Positions 12,050-24,978 of a DNA stretch of 64,000 nt are shown here, piece by piece. Origin of the DNA: Ampelocalamus luodianensis (taxonomy: Eukaryota > Streptophyta > Magnoliopsida > Poales > Poaceae); assembly GCA_036346255.1 (NCBI GenBank), contig JAYEVH010000141.1, positions 62,001-126,000 of the forward strand. Direction: 5' to 3'. Under the pieces are notes generated by a model. It was not told where the DNA came from. It searched no databases and worked only from the letters and a program-made list of their open reading frames with translations. Each line of letters starts with the position of its first letter. The stretch's first letter is position 1. A program made the position numbers and the translations under genes.

Positions 12050-13386
12050 TCAGATCCGGTCTTCACGCTCCCAAGTTGCTTCATCTTCCGTGGTTGCTCC
12101 ATTGACCTTGACGAACTTGATGTCACGATTCCTCGCCTTGCGCTCGGTTTCTTCGAGGATACGAATCGGGCTCTCGATAAGATAGGTCGGGTTGCAAGTC
12201 GAGTTCGCCCAACTCGATTGCTTCCGTTGGGACTCAAGACATTTCTTGAGTTGGGAGACATGGAAGACGTTATGCACGTCGAAAGTGATGGTGGCAACTC
12301 CAACCCAGAAGCCACCGATCCCAACTTAGCTAGAATACTAAAGGTCCAATATAGCGAGGTGCTAATTTACCTTTGATTTGGAAGCGACGCACTCCTTTCA
12401 TAGGAGAGACTTTAAGATATACATGATCGCCCACTTCAAACTCAACTCGCGACAACGACGGTCAGATATGACTTCCGGGATTGAGCCGCCCTAAGTCGTT
12501 CGCGAATGACACGAACTTGTTCTTCAAAGATCTTCCACAAGGTTGGGCCATAGAATGGCCTCTCCCCGCTTCCGACCAGTTCAAGGGTGTTCTACAAGCT
12601 CTCCCATACAATGCTTCAATGGTGACATCTCGAATACTGGATTGGAAGTCGTTGTTGTATGAGAACTCGGCAAACGGTAAACATTTTTCCCAACTATCGT
12701 CGTAGGATAACACGCAAGCCGGAGAAGGTCTTCCAAAACTTGGTTTACCCTCTCGCTTGTCCATCCGCTTGCGGGTGATAAGCGAGCTAAAGGTTAGGTT
12801 GGTCCCCATTGCTTGATGTAGCAGTTCTAAATGAGAGGTGAATTGGGACCTCTCATTCAAACAATCACCTTTGGTACACCATGGAGACAAACAATTCTTG
12901 AAATATAAAGTTCTGCTAGTTTGGCCCCGGTGTAAGTGGTCTTGACAGGAATAAAATGGGCAACCTTGGTTAAACGATCCACAATCACCCATATAGAATC
13001 AAATCCAATTTTAGTTCTAGGAAGGCCGGTGATGAAATCCATGCCAACTTCTTCCCATTTCCAGTGGGGAATGGGCAGGGGATCTAGAGTGCCAGCTGGC
13101 TTCAAATGCTCAGCCTTAAGTCTTTGACATAGATCGCTTTTCGGCCACATGTCGTGCAACGTGTCGCTTCATTCCGCTCCACCACGCTTTCTTTTTCAAA
13201 TCTTGATACATTTTCATCTCTGTGGTGGATAGAGAATTTTGAGTTATGGGCCTCCTTGAGAATCAATTCTCTCAAGTGGCGATCAGATGGTACCACCATA
13301 CGGTTTCCAAACCATAGAGTACCCTGTGCATCTTGCTTAAAACATTTAGCCTTGCCTTGTTTCATTAGTTCTAAAATTTGAGCCAC
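12050..13386 (-). pseudogene. Degenerate integrase with C-terminal chromodomain
   Basis: Integrase inserts the reverse-transcribed copy into chromosomal DNA. The N-terminal zinc-binding His/His and Cys/Cys pairs are visible around 13110-13290 (LKEAH..SIHH, RCTTC). The core appears as WEEVGMDFITGLPR with WVIVDRLTKVAHFIPV (about 12900-13090), then FAEFSYNN and EALYGRACRTP near 12600-12690. A chromodomain-like end (PIRILEETERKARNR, then EDEATWEREDRI) lies at about 12050-12200; in chromoviruses this targets insertion to marked chromatin. The parts lie in at least three frames and the second catalytic Asp region is garbled, so this is a dead or mis-sequenced integrase. Confidence 0.85.
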
Positions 13387-14930
13387 CTCTCAATCGCGGT
13401 TTTCGGGCTTCCTTAATCTGGTCCTCAAGTGTGCAAGTCACACCGAGGGCGGCAAGTGAACCTTCTTCAACTATCTCGTGTGTAGGCCTTGCAATGCAAA
13501 CACATAAGCCCGCAGAAAAGGAGTTACTGACAAACAGCTTGCATTGAGATTTTCTGCTCAATGCGTCGGCCACGACATTAGCCTTCCCTGGATGGCAATG
13601 GAGTCCAATATCATAATCCTTAATCAACTCAAGCCATCTTCTTTGTCTCAAGTTCAGGTCGGCTTGGGTGAAAATATATTTAAGGCTCTTATGGTCGGTG
13701 TAGATCTCGCAACGATCACCGATGAGGTAATGTCGCCAAATCTTCAAGGCATGAACTACAGCTGCGAGCTCTAGGTCGTGTGTGGGATAATTGGCCTCAT
13801 GGGGCCTCAATTGCCTCGATGCATAGGCCACCACTTGGCCCTCCTGCATGAGCACACAACCGAGCCCGTGGCGAGATGCATCACAGTAGATATCAAAGCT
13901 CTTGTGAATGTCTGGCAGAACAAGCACGGGAGCCTCTGTCAGGCATTCTTTCAGGGTTTGAAAGCTTTGCTCGCATTCTACTGTCCACTCAAATTTATTT
14001 TCTTTCTTTAGAAGTTGGGTCATAGGCTTTGCAATTTTCGAGAAATTCTTGATGAACCTACGGTAGTATCCCGCAAGTCCAAGAAAACTACGAATGTCAG
14101 TGACGCTCTTGGGTTGCTTCCACTCAATAACATCTCGCACCTTACTAGGATCAACAGCGACACCGCCCTTAGATAGGATATGACCCAAGAAACTAACCTC
14201 TCGAAGCCAAAACTCACACTTGCTGAATTTGGCATACAACTGATGGTGGCGAAGCTTCTCTAACACTAGTCTCAAGTGTTGCTCGTGCTCAAGATCAGAC
14301 TTAGAGTAGATAAGGATATCATCAATGAAAACCACTACAAACCGATCCAAGTACTCTATGAATACCGAATTCATGAGGTTCATGAAATAAGCTCGGGCAT
14401 TGGTCAAACCAAAGGACATGACGTGTACTGCACAAACCGTAACGCAGTAGAGAAGGCGGTCTTTGGAATGTCCTCGTTCTAACTTTAACTGATGGTAGCC
14501 TAACCTCAAGTCAATTTTGGAGAACACCCGAGCTCCACTAAGCTGATCAAATAGGTCATCGATCCGCGAAGCGATACTTGTTCTTGATGGTGACCTCATT
14601 CAACGGACGGTAGTCAACACACATCCGTAGACTCTTGTCTTTCTTCTTGACAAAGAGAGCGGGCATCCCCAAGGTGAGGAGCTAGGCCTCGATGAAACCC
14701 TTGTCTTGCAACTCCTGTTGTTCTTTCAATTCGCTAGCTCATTGGGCGGCATCCGATATGGCCTTTTTGAGATGGGCGCGACGTGCAAGCTCAATGACAA
14801 ACTCTACCTCTCGTCTGTGGGGCATTCCCGAAGTTCCTCAGGGAACACATCAGATACTCACTCACTATTGGTACCTCCTCTAGCGAGAGAGGTACTCGCC
14901 TCTAAAGCATATAGGTGAGAACTACCTACT
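13346..14930 (-). pseudogene. Reverse transcriptase and RNase H of the chromovirus
   Basis: A 417-codon open frame (13346-14599) holds the reverse transcriptase palm with FIDDILIYSK (the two catalytic Asp at 14317-14330), then FLGLAGYYRRFIKNFS. RNase H follows with FDIYCDASRHGLGC, YASRQLRPHE, YTDHKSLKY and VADALSRK. The N-terminal fingers (FVKKKDKSLRMCVDYRPLNEV, as far as it can be read) lie at 14600-14700 in another frame with stops. The domains copy the RNA genome into DNA and degrade the RNA strand. Active-site residues are retained in the long frame, but the upstream break stops production of a whole polyprotein. Confidence 0.9.
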
Positions 14931-14947
14931 AAAGGTGCAAAGACGAC

Positions 14948-15300
14948 CTAGATGCCGTCCTCGCTAGTCATCAAATAGACCATTGGCGCAATCAATCTTC
15001 CCCGATTCTTAGATAACCAATCCATCCCTAAGATAACATCAATGCCCACCGAACTTATCACTATTAAGTTTGTTGAAAAGTTAACATTTTGTATTTCAAT
15101 TTTACGCCCTCGCAGACTTGATTGGTGTAGAAAACCGACTCGGGACCGAATATGATAAGGTGGGTGGAGTGTATGTATCTTGAATTGGTTAACTGCAGCA
15201 TACTCATTTTTAATAAATGAATGAGATGCTCCAGAATCAAATAAAACCGATGCAGGACATGAATTAACAAGTAGTGTACCTAGCACGACGTCAGTGCGTC
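14948..15300 (-). pseudogene. Aspartic protease region of the chromovirus
   Basis: The retroviral-type aspartic protease signature DSGASHSF (about 15225) lies in VLFDSGASHSFI, and the second family motif GIDVILGMDWL lies near 15010-15040. This domain cleaves the Gag-Pol polyprotein. It shares a 278-codon frame (14948-15784) with the end of gag, but the zinc knuckle upstream sits in a different frame, so the gag-protease junction has a frameshift. Confidence 0.85.
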
Positions 15301-16450
15301 GGCCGCCTCCTCGAGGACGTGGTTGACGCGACCACGCATGCCGGGTGGAGTAGGTGCTGCTCTCGTGGTGGTGGCGGTGGCCTCGCCGAGCCGGGCTGGT
15401 GGTGCCGAGCAGAGTACGCAGGGCATCCTCGCCGCTTGGCGAGGCATCGCAGCATAGTGGCCCTGACGACCACAGTGGAAACAAGTAACGCTGGGCTTGT
15501 ATGCCCCGCCGGTCTGTGGTCTCGGCCCCGCCAGGCCGCTGAGCCGCCGGTGGAGAAGGTCGTGGAGGTGCCACAGAGACCTCGATGGTGTGGCCGCACG
15601 AGGTGCCCGAGGTAATCTCGGCGCGCTCGAAAGCTACCACTCGCCATCGCCGTCTCAAAGCCTTCCTCCTCTTCCTCGACTCATCCACCGTCATGCTCTC
15701 ATGCTCCACCACTATCGCCTTGTTGACCGGATGCCGGAAACTCGAAATCATGTGCACTAAACCAAGCCGCAACTCCTCTGACAACCCATGGAAAACTCGT
15801 TCCGCAACGAGCGCTCGTCAAGACGCCGTCCGAGCATACCGCCAAGTAGTTGAAATCATGCAGTACTCGATGGATCGCCCTCCGCCCCGTCTCAAGGCAG
15901 GAATCGCCGCTTGATAAGCAGCACTCCTCCGGTATATGGGCCTCTCGAACGCGTCCTCGAACTCGCCCCAAGTCGGACGTGACTGGCGGGCTGCATGGCG
16001 AATAACTATCCCACCACGCCGCCGCACTCCGCCAACCGTAGCCGCAACAAGACTCTCTCAACTCCGTACATCGTGCAATGTTCAGCTTCTTCTTCATTGT
16101 GCAACAGTCCTCCGCCTCCATCGGGTCCTCGCCGCCACAAATGTCGGAGGGTTGGTTCGCTGAAACTCAGCGAGACCTCCGACGCTCGGTGCGGGCAGCT
16201 CCTCCGCCGAACGGAGCCGGGCGTGTTACGTCACGATCGCCTCAAGCATCCGGTCGGTCCATCCGGTTGCGCTCAATCATCATCATAAACTCGACCATGG
16301 ATGGCGGCGGAGGAGCATCTCCTCAGCGGTCCGCCCGGCCGACGGCGGCCGAGAGGCTCGCCAGCTCAGAGCGGCTGGCGGGACGATCGCCCCCGATCGT
16401 AGAAATCACTCAAGGGTGCTAGACGGTGCCCTAGATGGGAGCCACGCGCG
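15290..16450 (-). pseudogene. Degenerate gag with CCHC zinc knuckle
   Basis: Pieces of the gypsy capsid domain are readable in three frames: KLNIARCTE near 16070, AAAWWDSYS near 16020, TWGEFEDAF near 15960 and VNKAIVVEHESMTVDE near 15700. The nucleocapsid zinc knuckle CFHCGRQGHYAA lies at 15444-15483; its fourth Cys is reached only after a one-base shift. Gag forms the virus-like particle and binds the element RNA. The many small shifts mean no functional Gag is encoded as written. The N-terminal limit near 16450 is a guess. Confidence 0.8.
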
Positions 16451-16767
16451 CAGGCTCCCGATCGCAGAGTCGGTCCCGCATCATCAGTACAGACAAGGAT
16501 GGTTAGTAAATAAGATAAAAGCCATTACTTGGCCATACATGCACAATCGATATCAAAGAGCAGGAAAATTGTAACATCAAATGGAACACCAAACATTAAT
16601 CAACATAAAGCCAAATCGATACCACTCCATACATAAGCGCCCGCAGGCTTAAGATTACAACAGAAATAGGAGGGTTTGCAAATAAAACATTACAGTTCGA
16701 CATCTACTACCCTATTACATAATTCTAAGGATACAAGCTCAAACATAGAGCTCCCTGCCCTAACAGC
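16451..16767. other. Spacer between leader ORF and gag
   Basis: About 300 bases of AT-rich DNA separate the leader ORF from gag in the minus-strand element. No coding sequence or known motif is seen. Confidence 0.5.
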
Positions 16768-17410
16768 CTATATATTATTCCGGTCAAAGTTCACCGGAAA
16801 GTCATCGAGCAGGTGGTATCCAGGGGATCCTGTGTCTTCCGGGTCTCCCGGGTTGGTGAGACGTAAGGGGGATCCTACGCCGATGATATGGCCTCCTACT
16901 TCAGGAAGACGATAGTCCGGAGGCGCAGAAATGTACGGTGAAACCTCATTAGCGCCATATAGCACATCCGGACGAATGAGCCTCATGTCATGCATAAGCT
17001 GCAAATGCTCCTGGGCTATAATGAGATGACGACGCGTCTCCCATAACTCATGCAGTATGCAGCGATGCATTTGGTCCATTACGTGAACCAATCTCGCCAA
17101 CTGTCTGACTTGGAGTTCCTCCCCAAACTGGATCCTAGAAAACGAGCTCACGTCCCTAGCGCGTGCGCGCATCGGAAAGTGATCATATGGGGGCTGGGCT
17201 AACTCCGTCAGGTCGTAGCGGAGACGACTCATGGCCACCAAGGCCACTTCTTGTAACGCCATGGCCTCGTATACCACGCCGAAGCGTAAGGTATGCTCCC
17301 GTGACTTGTCTAGCAACGATATCTATCATCGCCATAAATTCCTCCATTCCCGGTCCTCGATCACGGCGGTAGATGGAATAAGTGGGTCGATATGTGAAGT
17401 TCGCCTCCAC
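16768..17410 (-). CDS. Leader ORF of unknown function upstream of gag
   Basis: An open frame of 182 codons (16768-17316) joins, through one frameshift near 17290-17340, a second frame reaching 17410 and slightly beyond (TYRPTYSIYRRDRGPGMEEF). The product would be about 210 residues, basic at the N end and helix-prone in the middle (LVHVMDQMHRCILHELWET), ending in a proline-rich tail (ISAPPDYRLPEVGG). It lies between the primer site and gag, on the element's sense strand. From memory, similar proteins of unknown role are annotated ahead of gag in other grass gypsy elements, but I cannot name a family. No clear ATG is seen before GMEEF, so the start is uncertain. Confidence 0.5.
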
Positions 17411-17675
17411 ATCATGTCTCGCAAAGAACGCCGGTATCCATCCACTCCTTCACTTTGAGTTTTCCGGACAAGTGCGAGGGTTCATCTAAAGGCAAGAAGG
17501 CAAGGTAAGTTAGTTTCATAAACCAAAACAGAATAAGGTGAGAAAAGATGCTAAGATGGATAAGGAATAAAAGATATTCTTAACTTAAACTTTCTAAAAG
17601 TAATTTGATAATTTCAAAATATTTTGACCTGCAGGCTTACTAACTCTAACGCTGATGCTACCACTAACCTACATC

Positions 17676-17692
17676 AAGATGGCTCGATACCA
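17676..17692 (-). other. Primer-binding site
   Basis: On the minus strand TTGGTATCGAGCC follows the 5' LTR by about one base. It matches the plant initiator-Met-tRNA site TGGTATCAGAGCC with one base missing. This primes minus-strand DNA synthesis and confirms that the right-hand LTR is the 5' LTR. Confidence 0.85.
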
Positions 17693-17693
17693 A

Positions 17694-20600
17694 CGTCAGG
17701 GACCCCTGTAATTATCTCCATAAGACCGAGATTAGACAAGGTCTTAGGGACATAATCACTGGTCTCCAGTAAATGAATTCCAATTTAACTCTATCCAAGT
17801 GAGAGGCTTAGCGAATACTAGAGCCTCAACGATCATGCGCTACGCTCCTTTGCGAGCGCTACATGATTGTTGATTCTCTTCGATCCAAGCACTACACTTA
17901 GTGAGTTAAATGGGAATTATCAACAACGAGTATGACGATATTGGCTCCCAAGATCAACGACCAATATACTCATACCCTCATCCAACGTTGATTACATCCA
18001 TACAACGATACAACAAGAGATTAAAAAGACATACCGCATAATAGTTAAGATCTACAACTTATTACAAACGGCCGACCGCCAAATTCAAGTAAAGTATCAA
18101 GTAGCAATGAAGTAAATAGATAAAGCAAAGACCAGCAGTGGTATGCCCATCGCCCATCGGCAACCGATCAAGTTAAATGATAGCACACTACTCATTAGTG
18201 TCACCCAAGTCAACACTAGCGAGATCGTCATACTCATAATCTTCCTCACCGAAAAGGCCAACAAACATCCGCCGAGTACAAGTGTACTCGCAAGTCTTAC
18301 ACAAATAAAAATAGTTATGCATAAGGGTCATTCAAAGGATGGCTCATATTGGTTTAGTTTTGCGAAAGAGACGCAACAATTAACATCCTACACATACTAG
18401 TTTTCATGTGCCCATTTTAAAATCAGATTTGAAGTAGAAGTAAAGCATGTAGTAAAGCCTTCAAGAATAAACAATTGAATCATACAAAGACCAAAGTGGC
18501 AGCCCACTTTGATGTACTAAACACATGAACATCCCGTTCATGACGAATACCAAGTTCAACCACAATTTTTATTAAAAGTCTAACAATAGTAACTCCCGAA
18601 CTCAAGCGGTTGTCCATAACCGTGGACACGGCTATTCGAATAGATTGATACCCTGCAGGGGTGTACTACTTTACCCACACGACTTGATTAGCCCGTTAGC
18701 CTCCAGATGCCTCCGAATATAGCACACTTCCTATGGTATGCCGGCCGGGTAAATCAAGATATGGTCGTTTTTAGCAAGACGATTCCATTGGCTAAGTCCC
18801 TCAACCCAGGGCTCCTAGGAACATAAGACGTTACGGCCTCCATGCCCTATCGGCCCCAAAAGGAACATAGGATTTCACGGTCCTATGCCCTTACAATTTC
18901 ACCACCGTGGGACTCAACACAATAAAACCCTCCCCCTACTTAACCATACGGCACCCATATACGCGTGTGGCAAGACGAGTGTACTTGAATTAACGACGTT
19001 ACCAAAGTTCGGTCCTCAATTGTCCGCACAAGTCCTTCCACTTACCCAATACTCGTGCACAAAGCACCATCACTAACCAACACTTGTCCGGACTCAAGAG
19101 CTCATTTAAAAATGACAAAATTTAACTCATAAAACAGCTACAAAGATCTGAAGTATAAATCACAAAGATGAGAGTTGTGTTTATCCAAAACCGCAAGTTA
19201 TTCCCGACGATCGAACTACCGTGTCTAGACTTGCATGGCTAAGCAATTCTATAACCCATAATTCACACATCCTATCTGAAGCATATAGGAGTTGGCATAA
19301 TTCAAGATTAACCTCAAGCATAGGACATAACTAAACTACACATCACAAAAATATTGACATAATCAAAATAGCATGCAAGCAATTATCATTGCACTATCTT
19401 AACCAAAACTGGGATCAAATATGATGCAAAAGAAAGTTCAAATGATGCTTGCCTTGCTGGTATAGTAGCTGCTCGCTCTCAGTAGCGTAAGTGTCGATAT
19501 CAATATGCTCGGGATCTATATAATTATAACGTCAAATAAATACCGAGAAAACAACTCAAAAACCAAAATACTCAAAAAATGCATGATTTTTCTACAGTAG
19601 TTAGGTCATGATTTTAGATGGATTTAGGTAAAAGAATTATTCCATTTGGAGTTATGAATTGGAAGTTATTCTATTTTGAATTTCAGGTTTCATTAAACCT
19701 TAAGCCATGTAATTTAATTATTTGGCCAAAATTTGTAGAATAGTGGTGGGGTAAAGGATTACATAGATAAATAGGCAATATTATTATAAGTTAAAAACAG
19801 TTGAGTTTGTCCTTTTTGGAGTTTTTATGATTTAGTTATGTATTTTCAAAGTTATCAGCCTTTTATAGTGTAATAATAATAGAGTTAAAGATTATGTCCT
19901 CCCCAAATATAGTTTCTGTGACAGAGGTAATGTAGAGACCATTTTTAGAATTAATTTCACTGAAAATGAAAATTATCAAAAGTGGTCTCACTGTTTTTGG
20001 AGGTTCCAATAATCACTTATGCATTTTTAAAGATTTCAGTCCATTTTCCTATTGTAAATATAATGATTTTAATGGATAAATTTCCAATTAAAGCCCTCTG
20101 CTACAAAGACATGTATGAAACTAATTTTTAATATAAATTTTACTAAAAGTGAAAATTTCCAGAAGTGGTTTCATGCGATTTGGAGTTAAAATGATTTAGT
20201 TATGCATTTTAGAAGTTAAAACAATTTCTCAGTGTGTAAATTAACCGATTTCGGATTTCATAAAGCATTTTATACTTTTCTCACCGAGCCACGTGCTAGG
20301 CGTGGTTGCTGACGCGCGGGCCCGCTTGTTAGCGGCCCACCGCGCGACGAAGCGCACGTGCAACTCCCGCGCCGACAGAGTCGTTGGATCAAGATCCAAC
20401 GGCCCACAACGGAGTGCATTTGAACGTCCGAATGTTCCAACGAACTGTTCGTAGATTCGGATCGACGCCCATGATCGAGCGTGTCGGGGTTCCGAAAAGC
20501 CACCAATTTGGACCGTCGATGTCGCATCGGACGGTCCACAACGATCAAGTGTAAGGAATGGCGCCAATACATCGCGACGCAGTTTAATTTTTGGGCCCAC

Positions 20601-22623
20601 ACGCCGCTGGCTCCAACGCTTTACTAAACGTGTTGTTTTCGTGGGTGGGGCCCGCAAGTAGCGATCGAGTTAGGAGGTTTAAGACAACGTTTAATTACTA
20701 ATGATTGCCATTAACTCGTAATCATTTGCTACGCCGCCGTCCGAGTACGACAACGGTTGTCCCAAGACGCTTCACCGCGATCGCGGCGATTTCGCCACGC
20801 AGCGGCGCAAATAAGGCGTAAAGATGTAGAATAGCAATGCGCTTCTATCGGAGTAATCTCGACGATCGAGCCGACCGAACGGCGGCTAGCCGGAGTTGAG
20901 CGGTGCAGATCGAATACGCAAAGTAGCTATGCCGATTTGAAAGTGCTCGAGCAATTGAACACATGCTTATGCTCCTAGGGACCAAAGAGGATTCTACCCG
21001 AGCTCTGAGGGTGCTCTGAGAAGGTTGGAGTTGACCGGAATACCGCCGCTGCTGGAGAAGAAAGTAGCGCGCACGGCTTCACGTGGAGAGATGATCGGAG
21101 CAATCCTAAGGTCAAAGAATGGTCAAGGCAGCTCAAGGATACCTTGGAGATGATAAGGACCTAAGGAATTGAAGAAAAGCTTACCAAAACAAGGTGGGAG
21201 ATGAAAAGTTTGAGCTTCGGCCGAAAAGGGCAAATTTCAATCCAAAGAAAACCTGTCATGTATTCATGAAATTGTTTGAGGGTTTTCATAACCGTGCTAT
21301 AAGGCCCGATGTGACGCGAAAGAAAGTTCGAGTACCTCACCGGAGACGAAGATGACGAGGTGGTGCTCTCGGGAGCATGCTCTTGACGTGAGCTAGAGCA
21401 CGAAAGTGAACCAGAGGCTACAAGCAAAGACAAGAACTGAGATTAGCAAAAATGGGAAAGGCATCGATCACAGGGACGATCGGAACCAAGCGGAGGAAGC
21501 TTACACCGGCGAGGAGCACGGGAGAGCTTCCCCTTCCTCAGCCGCCGAGAGGAAGAGTGAGGGAAAAGGAGGGGCTTCGAGGGGTATTATGCTCGTGTGT
21601 TGACGGGGATGGAGGCGGCGTGAAGAGGAGGTGCTCCAGGAGTGGTTGCATGCGGCGGTGGATTGACGGCGTCCACTGGCGCCGTTCTGAGCACGTCGGA
21701 GAAGCTCAGACACATGGCGAGGAGCTCCTGCGCAAGGTCAGAGACGGACCTGACAATGCGGCCCACGCGGCGATGACTTAGTCATGTGCGCGTGAGTAAG
21801 AGGAGAAAGGGGTGGTCATGGGCCGTTGGATGTAAATCACATGGTTCACGATCACCTAGGCGGGATTGAGTGTTATAAGGGAAGGGAGGTCGTGGGCCGT
21901 TGGATTTGCATCAAATGGCTCACGACCTCTTAGGCGGACGAGCATTGAAAAGGGCAGGGGAGGTCGTGGCCGTTGGATGTCCATCGGATGACTCACGACC
22001 ACCCAGGTGGTCCTGACTGCCGTTGAGCCATAAGAGGTCGGGACCGTAGGATTTAGATCCGAAGGCCTACATGCGTTGGTGCATTTAGGCGTTGAGTCGA
22101 GTCGATTTTGCTCGGTCGGACTCGAGTCCAAGGAATAGTGCCAGTCGGTTTAGGGTTCAGGGTTTTGACTGAGAATTATTTCATTTCCTCTACTTTGACC
22201 AGGGGATTAAAATTAGAAATAAAATTCCTAAAATCCTGAAATAATTTGTGGGGGTTCCTGGGAGTACATAGTTCCCATAAAAATTATAAAACCCTACTGT
22301 TCATAATATAATTTGTGATATTTAAATTCAAACATGTTGTATGTCTATGAATGTTGTTTGAATTTTAATGAGGTTCAACTAGTCCCAAAAATTTGGGAAA
22401 AATTATATTAATTCCTGATAATTAATATAGTATTTAAATAAATTGATTTCAGATGATGATCATAACTTTTTATTACTGATTTGAAGTGAAATCTGAATTT
22501 TGATGTGTATGTTCACCTCAAATTAGATTTTCCAAGTACAATATATTATGAAATGATTTGAATTTGATAATGCATGTTAGTGAAATACATATTAATCCAA
22601 TTTAATTAGTTGGGGTTGTGACA
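17694..22623 (-). repeat. 5' LTR of the 15.7-kb chromovirus
   Basis: This LTR is about 4.93 kb and ends TGTGACA next to the duplication CCAAG. The other terminus reads CGTCAGGGACC where the sister has TGTGGGGACC, so its terminal TG is mutated. It aligns with 6912-11849 throughout. Differences are dominated by one-base gaps (for example AGCCG/AGCG and CTTTCG/CTTCG). The TATA-like site is at 21581-21591 and the splice-like interval at 21418-21504. Confidence 0.95.
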
Positions 22624-22628
22624 CCAAG

Positions 22629-23353
22629 AATCTCAAATTAGCCAGAGACAACATGGGATATCTAACTGGTCATGTTTGAGGTCAACCATTTGTTATCAAT
22701 CTCGAGTATACCAGGTTACTCCACAGATGCGTGTATCAGTGTATGCTTGCATTTTTTTTTTTAAAAAACGATTACTTGGATTTCCATTACAAGAACGGAA
22801 TCATATTGCAGCATTGTCTGATAGTTTAATTTGGTCTTGCCCTTAGAAACAAACCAAAACTATATGTCGGGGGAAGGAGCACCAAGCAACCTTCCTCACC
22901 ATGTACTTTCGATCAACACATATGTGTGTATGCTTGCATTGATGTGTAGGCGTGTACGTAGCGTGATCAACTTAATTTACTCTCATTCATCCATCTGCTC
23001 ATGGTAAAGTTAAACAATTTTCTTACTTTATTATCTATTTTCCAAAATATATATGCACAAATATCAAGGTAAAAGAGGACAAATTGAACGACAGATGAAA
23101 TAGGGGATATCTGCTCCTCCGCCGTCTTCTTCGGCCAAAACTAGCCACAACGACCCATCCCGAGTTGCTCCTCCGGTTCCTTCCCAAGATCTCGAGCTCC
23201 TCCTCCGGCTTCTCCCCAAGCTCTCGAGCTCCTCCTCGACTCCTCGCATGGAGGGCACTAGTGGCGCAGTCACGGGAAATGAAGCCAAGGGCAGAGGTCA
23301 GGATGATAGCGAGTGCGACAGTGGTACGCCTACTGGAGAATCGGCATCAGTAA
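22629..23353. other. Host flank between retroelements, no gene seen
   Basis: Non-coding flank after the 15.7-kb element. A short poly-T/A run lies near 22750. The segment 23100-23350 is GC-rich with CTCGAGCTCCTCCT repeated twice and could be a gene relic, but no domain is recognisable. Confidence 0.4.
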
Positions 23354-24978
23354 TGTAACATCCCAAAAATCTCAATTTTGGGAAAATAGAATGAAAATAA
23401 GTGGGAATTTTTTTGAATCTATTATGTGTGGAAAACAACTTTCCAATGATTTTTGAACTTATATAAATCAAACAATGGAATTACATGCAAACAACAACTT
23501 GTAAGAATTTTTGAAAAAAAACCAAAGAGCAGATAAAATACTAAAAAAATTACACAATAAACTATATGGTGTTAGAAGCCACCACAAAAAATTTCATAAT
23601 TCCCGCCGAACTTTTGGGCCAAATCCCAGCCGACCCATTTCCACATGCCCGCTCCAGCCTATGCCAGCGCCCCCACTCCCGTGCTCACTGACAGCGTGGC
23701 CCCACCCATCAAACCCCTTCATCCACCTCGCTCACTCGCCTGCTCGCCAGCGCGCCCTCACCAGCTCTACTGCTCGGCCGCGGTTTTCAACCACTGTCCA
23801 CCGTTTGACCCCCACCTACCTCCACCTGCCTCCATCACCTCCACCAAGCCTCACCCATGCCATCCACCCCCTTAATGGCGCCTTATTCCGCGCTTAGCGA
23901 GACGACGCTGGCGAGCCCGCGAGTTCTCAGACGGCCGCCATTTTTCTCGCCGCCATTATCATGTCAAACCCCATCGTACTTAAGCTTCTGATTGCGTCAC
24001 AGAGTCTCTAGCTCACCATCCTCGCCTCCCACCAAGCACCAGAGCTTCTTGCTCCTTGGTTCGCTGGAAACAAGAGCGTCGTTCTCGACACCGATGAGCA
24101 AGTCCTACACTGTCGCCACCTCTGGTGAGCTTCCTTGACCTCGCCAACCACGTCACAGTGCACCTCTTACCTCATTGATGCTCCTCCTATGCTTGATGTA
24201 GCTCTGGGAACCCTGTAGCGTGGACGCACTGTTGTCTTCTTCACCTCTGGCACACACCCCATTTTGGACCTTCATGTTCTCAATATTCTGGTGAGCTTGA
24301 ACCTCACCTCGCCACATCATTTAGTGTTATATACTCAATTAATGCTTCTCCCTTGCTTGATATTGATCCACACGCAGGGAATCCCCCGAATCGTCCTTCT
24401 TCCTCATCTATGGTCGTCGCCGCCATTTTCAATCTCCCTCGAAGCCTGGTGAGTCCCAGTCAAATTCCTTGCGTACACACCATCCTTATGACCTCAGGAA
24501 TCTAATACGCTGCTTCTTGTAGCTTCTCTGCCACCGTAGAGTGCCAGCACCGAGAGCGTTCTCTACACCGCTGCTGCTCACCGTCGCCAAGCTATCCCAG
24601 CCATTCCCTGACCCGATCAAGGATCTTAGTGAGATTTTAGTAGTCCCCTAGAGCATTTGTGTGCATTAGATTGGAACATTAGCTAGGGTAGTGTAGACTT
24701 CCTCATAGCCGATCATAGCGCCGCCACGGGAAGCATTGTCGCCGCCGTTCCGATGACCATTGGCCCTCGATCCGCGGCCAATAACATCGTAGACATCCCC
24801 TAGTGGCAGTGCACACCACCTTTCACCACCGATTGGCTCCAACCGCAAAATTCACTCTGGTCCCGAGAAGCTCCGCCGCTTATTGCCGGCGTAGCGCTAC
24901 CTCCGGCCATCTCTCCGGCCTCCACCACCACTTGGTGGGATAGCCGTCGAGAGAGCAACCCATTTTGCCCATCCCCGA
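23354..24978 (+). mobile_element. LTR A, 5' part of a Ty3/gypsy-type LTR
   Basis: It starts TGTAACATCCC and matches the fragment at 493 in sequence and layout, including the 77-nt splice-like interval (24125-24201). It ends abruptly where LTR B begins (TGTACACATCCC at 24979). The rest of LTR A is not found to the right of LTR B. No protein-coding sequence is supported. Confidence 0.65.

Larger units (their letters stand above)
6912..22623 (-). mobile_element. Complete Ty3/gypsy chromovirus (Tekay/Del-like), 15.7 kb
   Basis: Two near-identical LTRs (6912-11849 and 17694-22623) enclose an internal region read on the minus strand. The exact 5-bp target duplication CCAAG flanks the element at 6907-6911 and 22624-22628. 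Reading right to left, the order is 5' LTR, primer-binding site, a leader ORF, gag with zinc knuckle, aspartic protease, reverse transcriptase, RNase H, integrase, chromodomain, polypurine tract and 3' LTR. The C-terminal chromodomain and the pol order place it among chromoviruses; Tekay/Del is my best clade guess from domain wording. Gag and pol contain several frameshifts and stops, so it is not autonomous as written, though some single-base gaps may be sequence error. Confidence 0.95.

Noticed and set aside
14276..14482. Plus-strand ORFs across 13.1-16.4 kb
   Set aside because: They are opposite-strand shadows of the minus-strand gag and pol.
23064..23353. Possible host gene exon with CTCGAGCTCCTCCT repeats
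   Set aside because: Open frames exist on both strands but show no domain or splice plan; could be a relic only.
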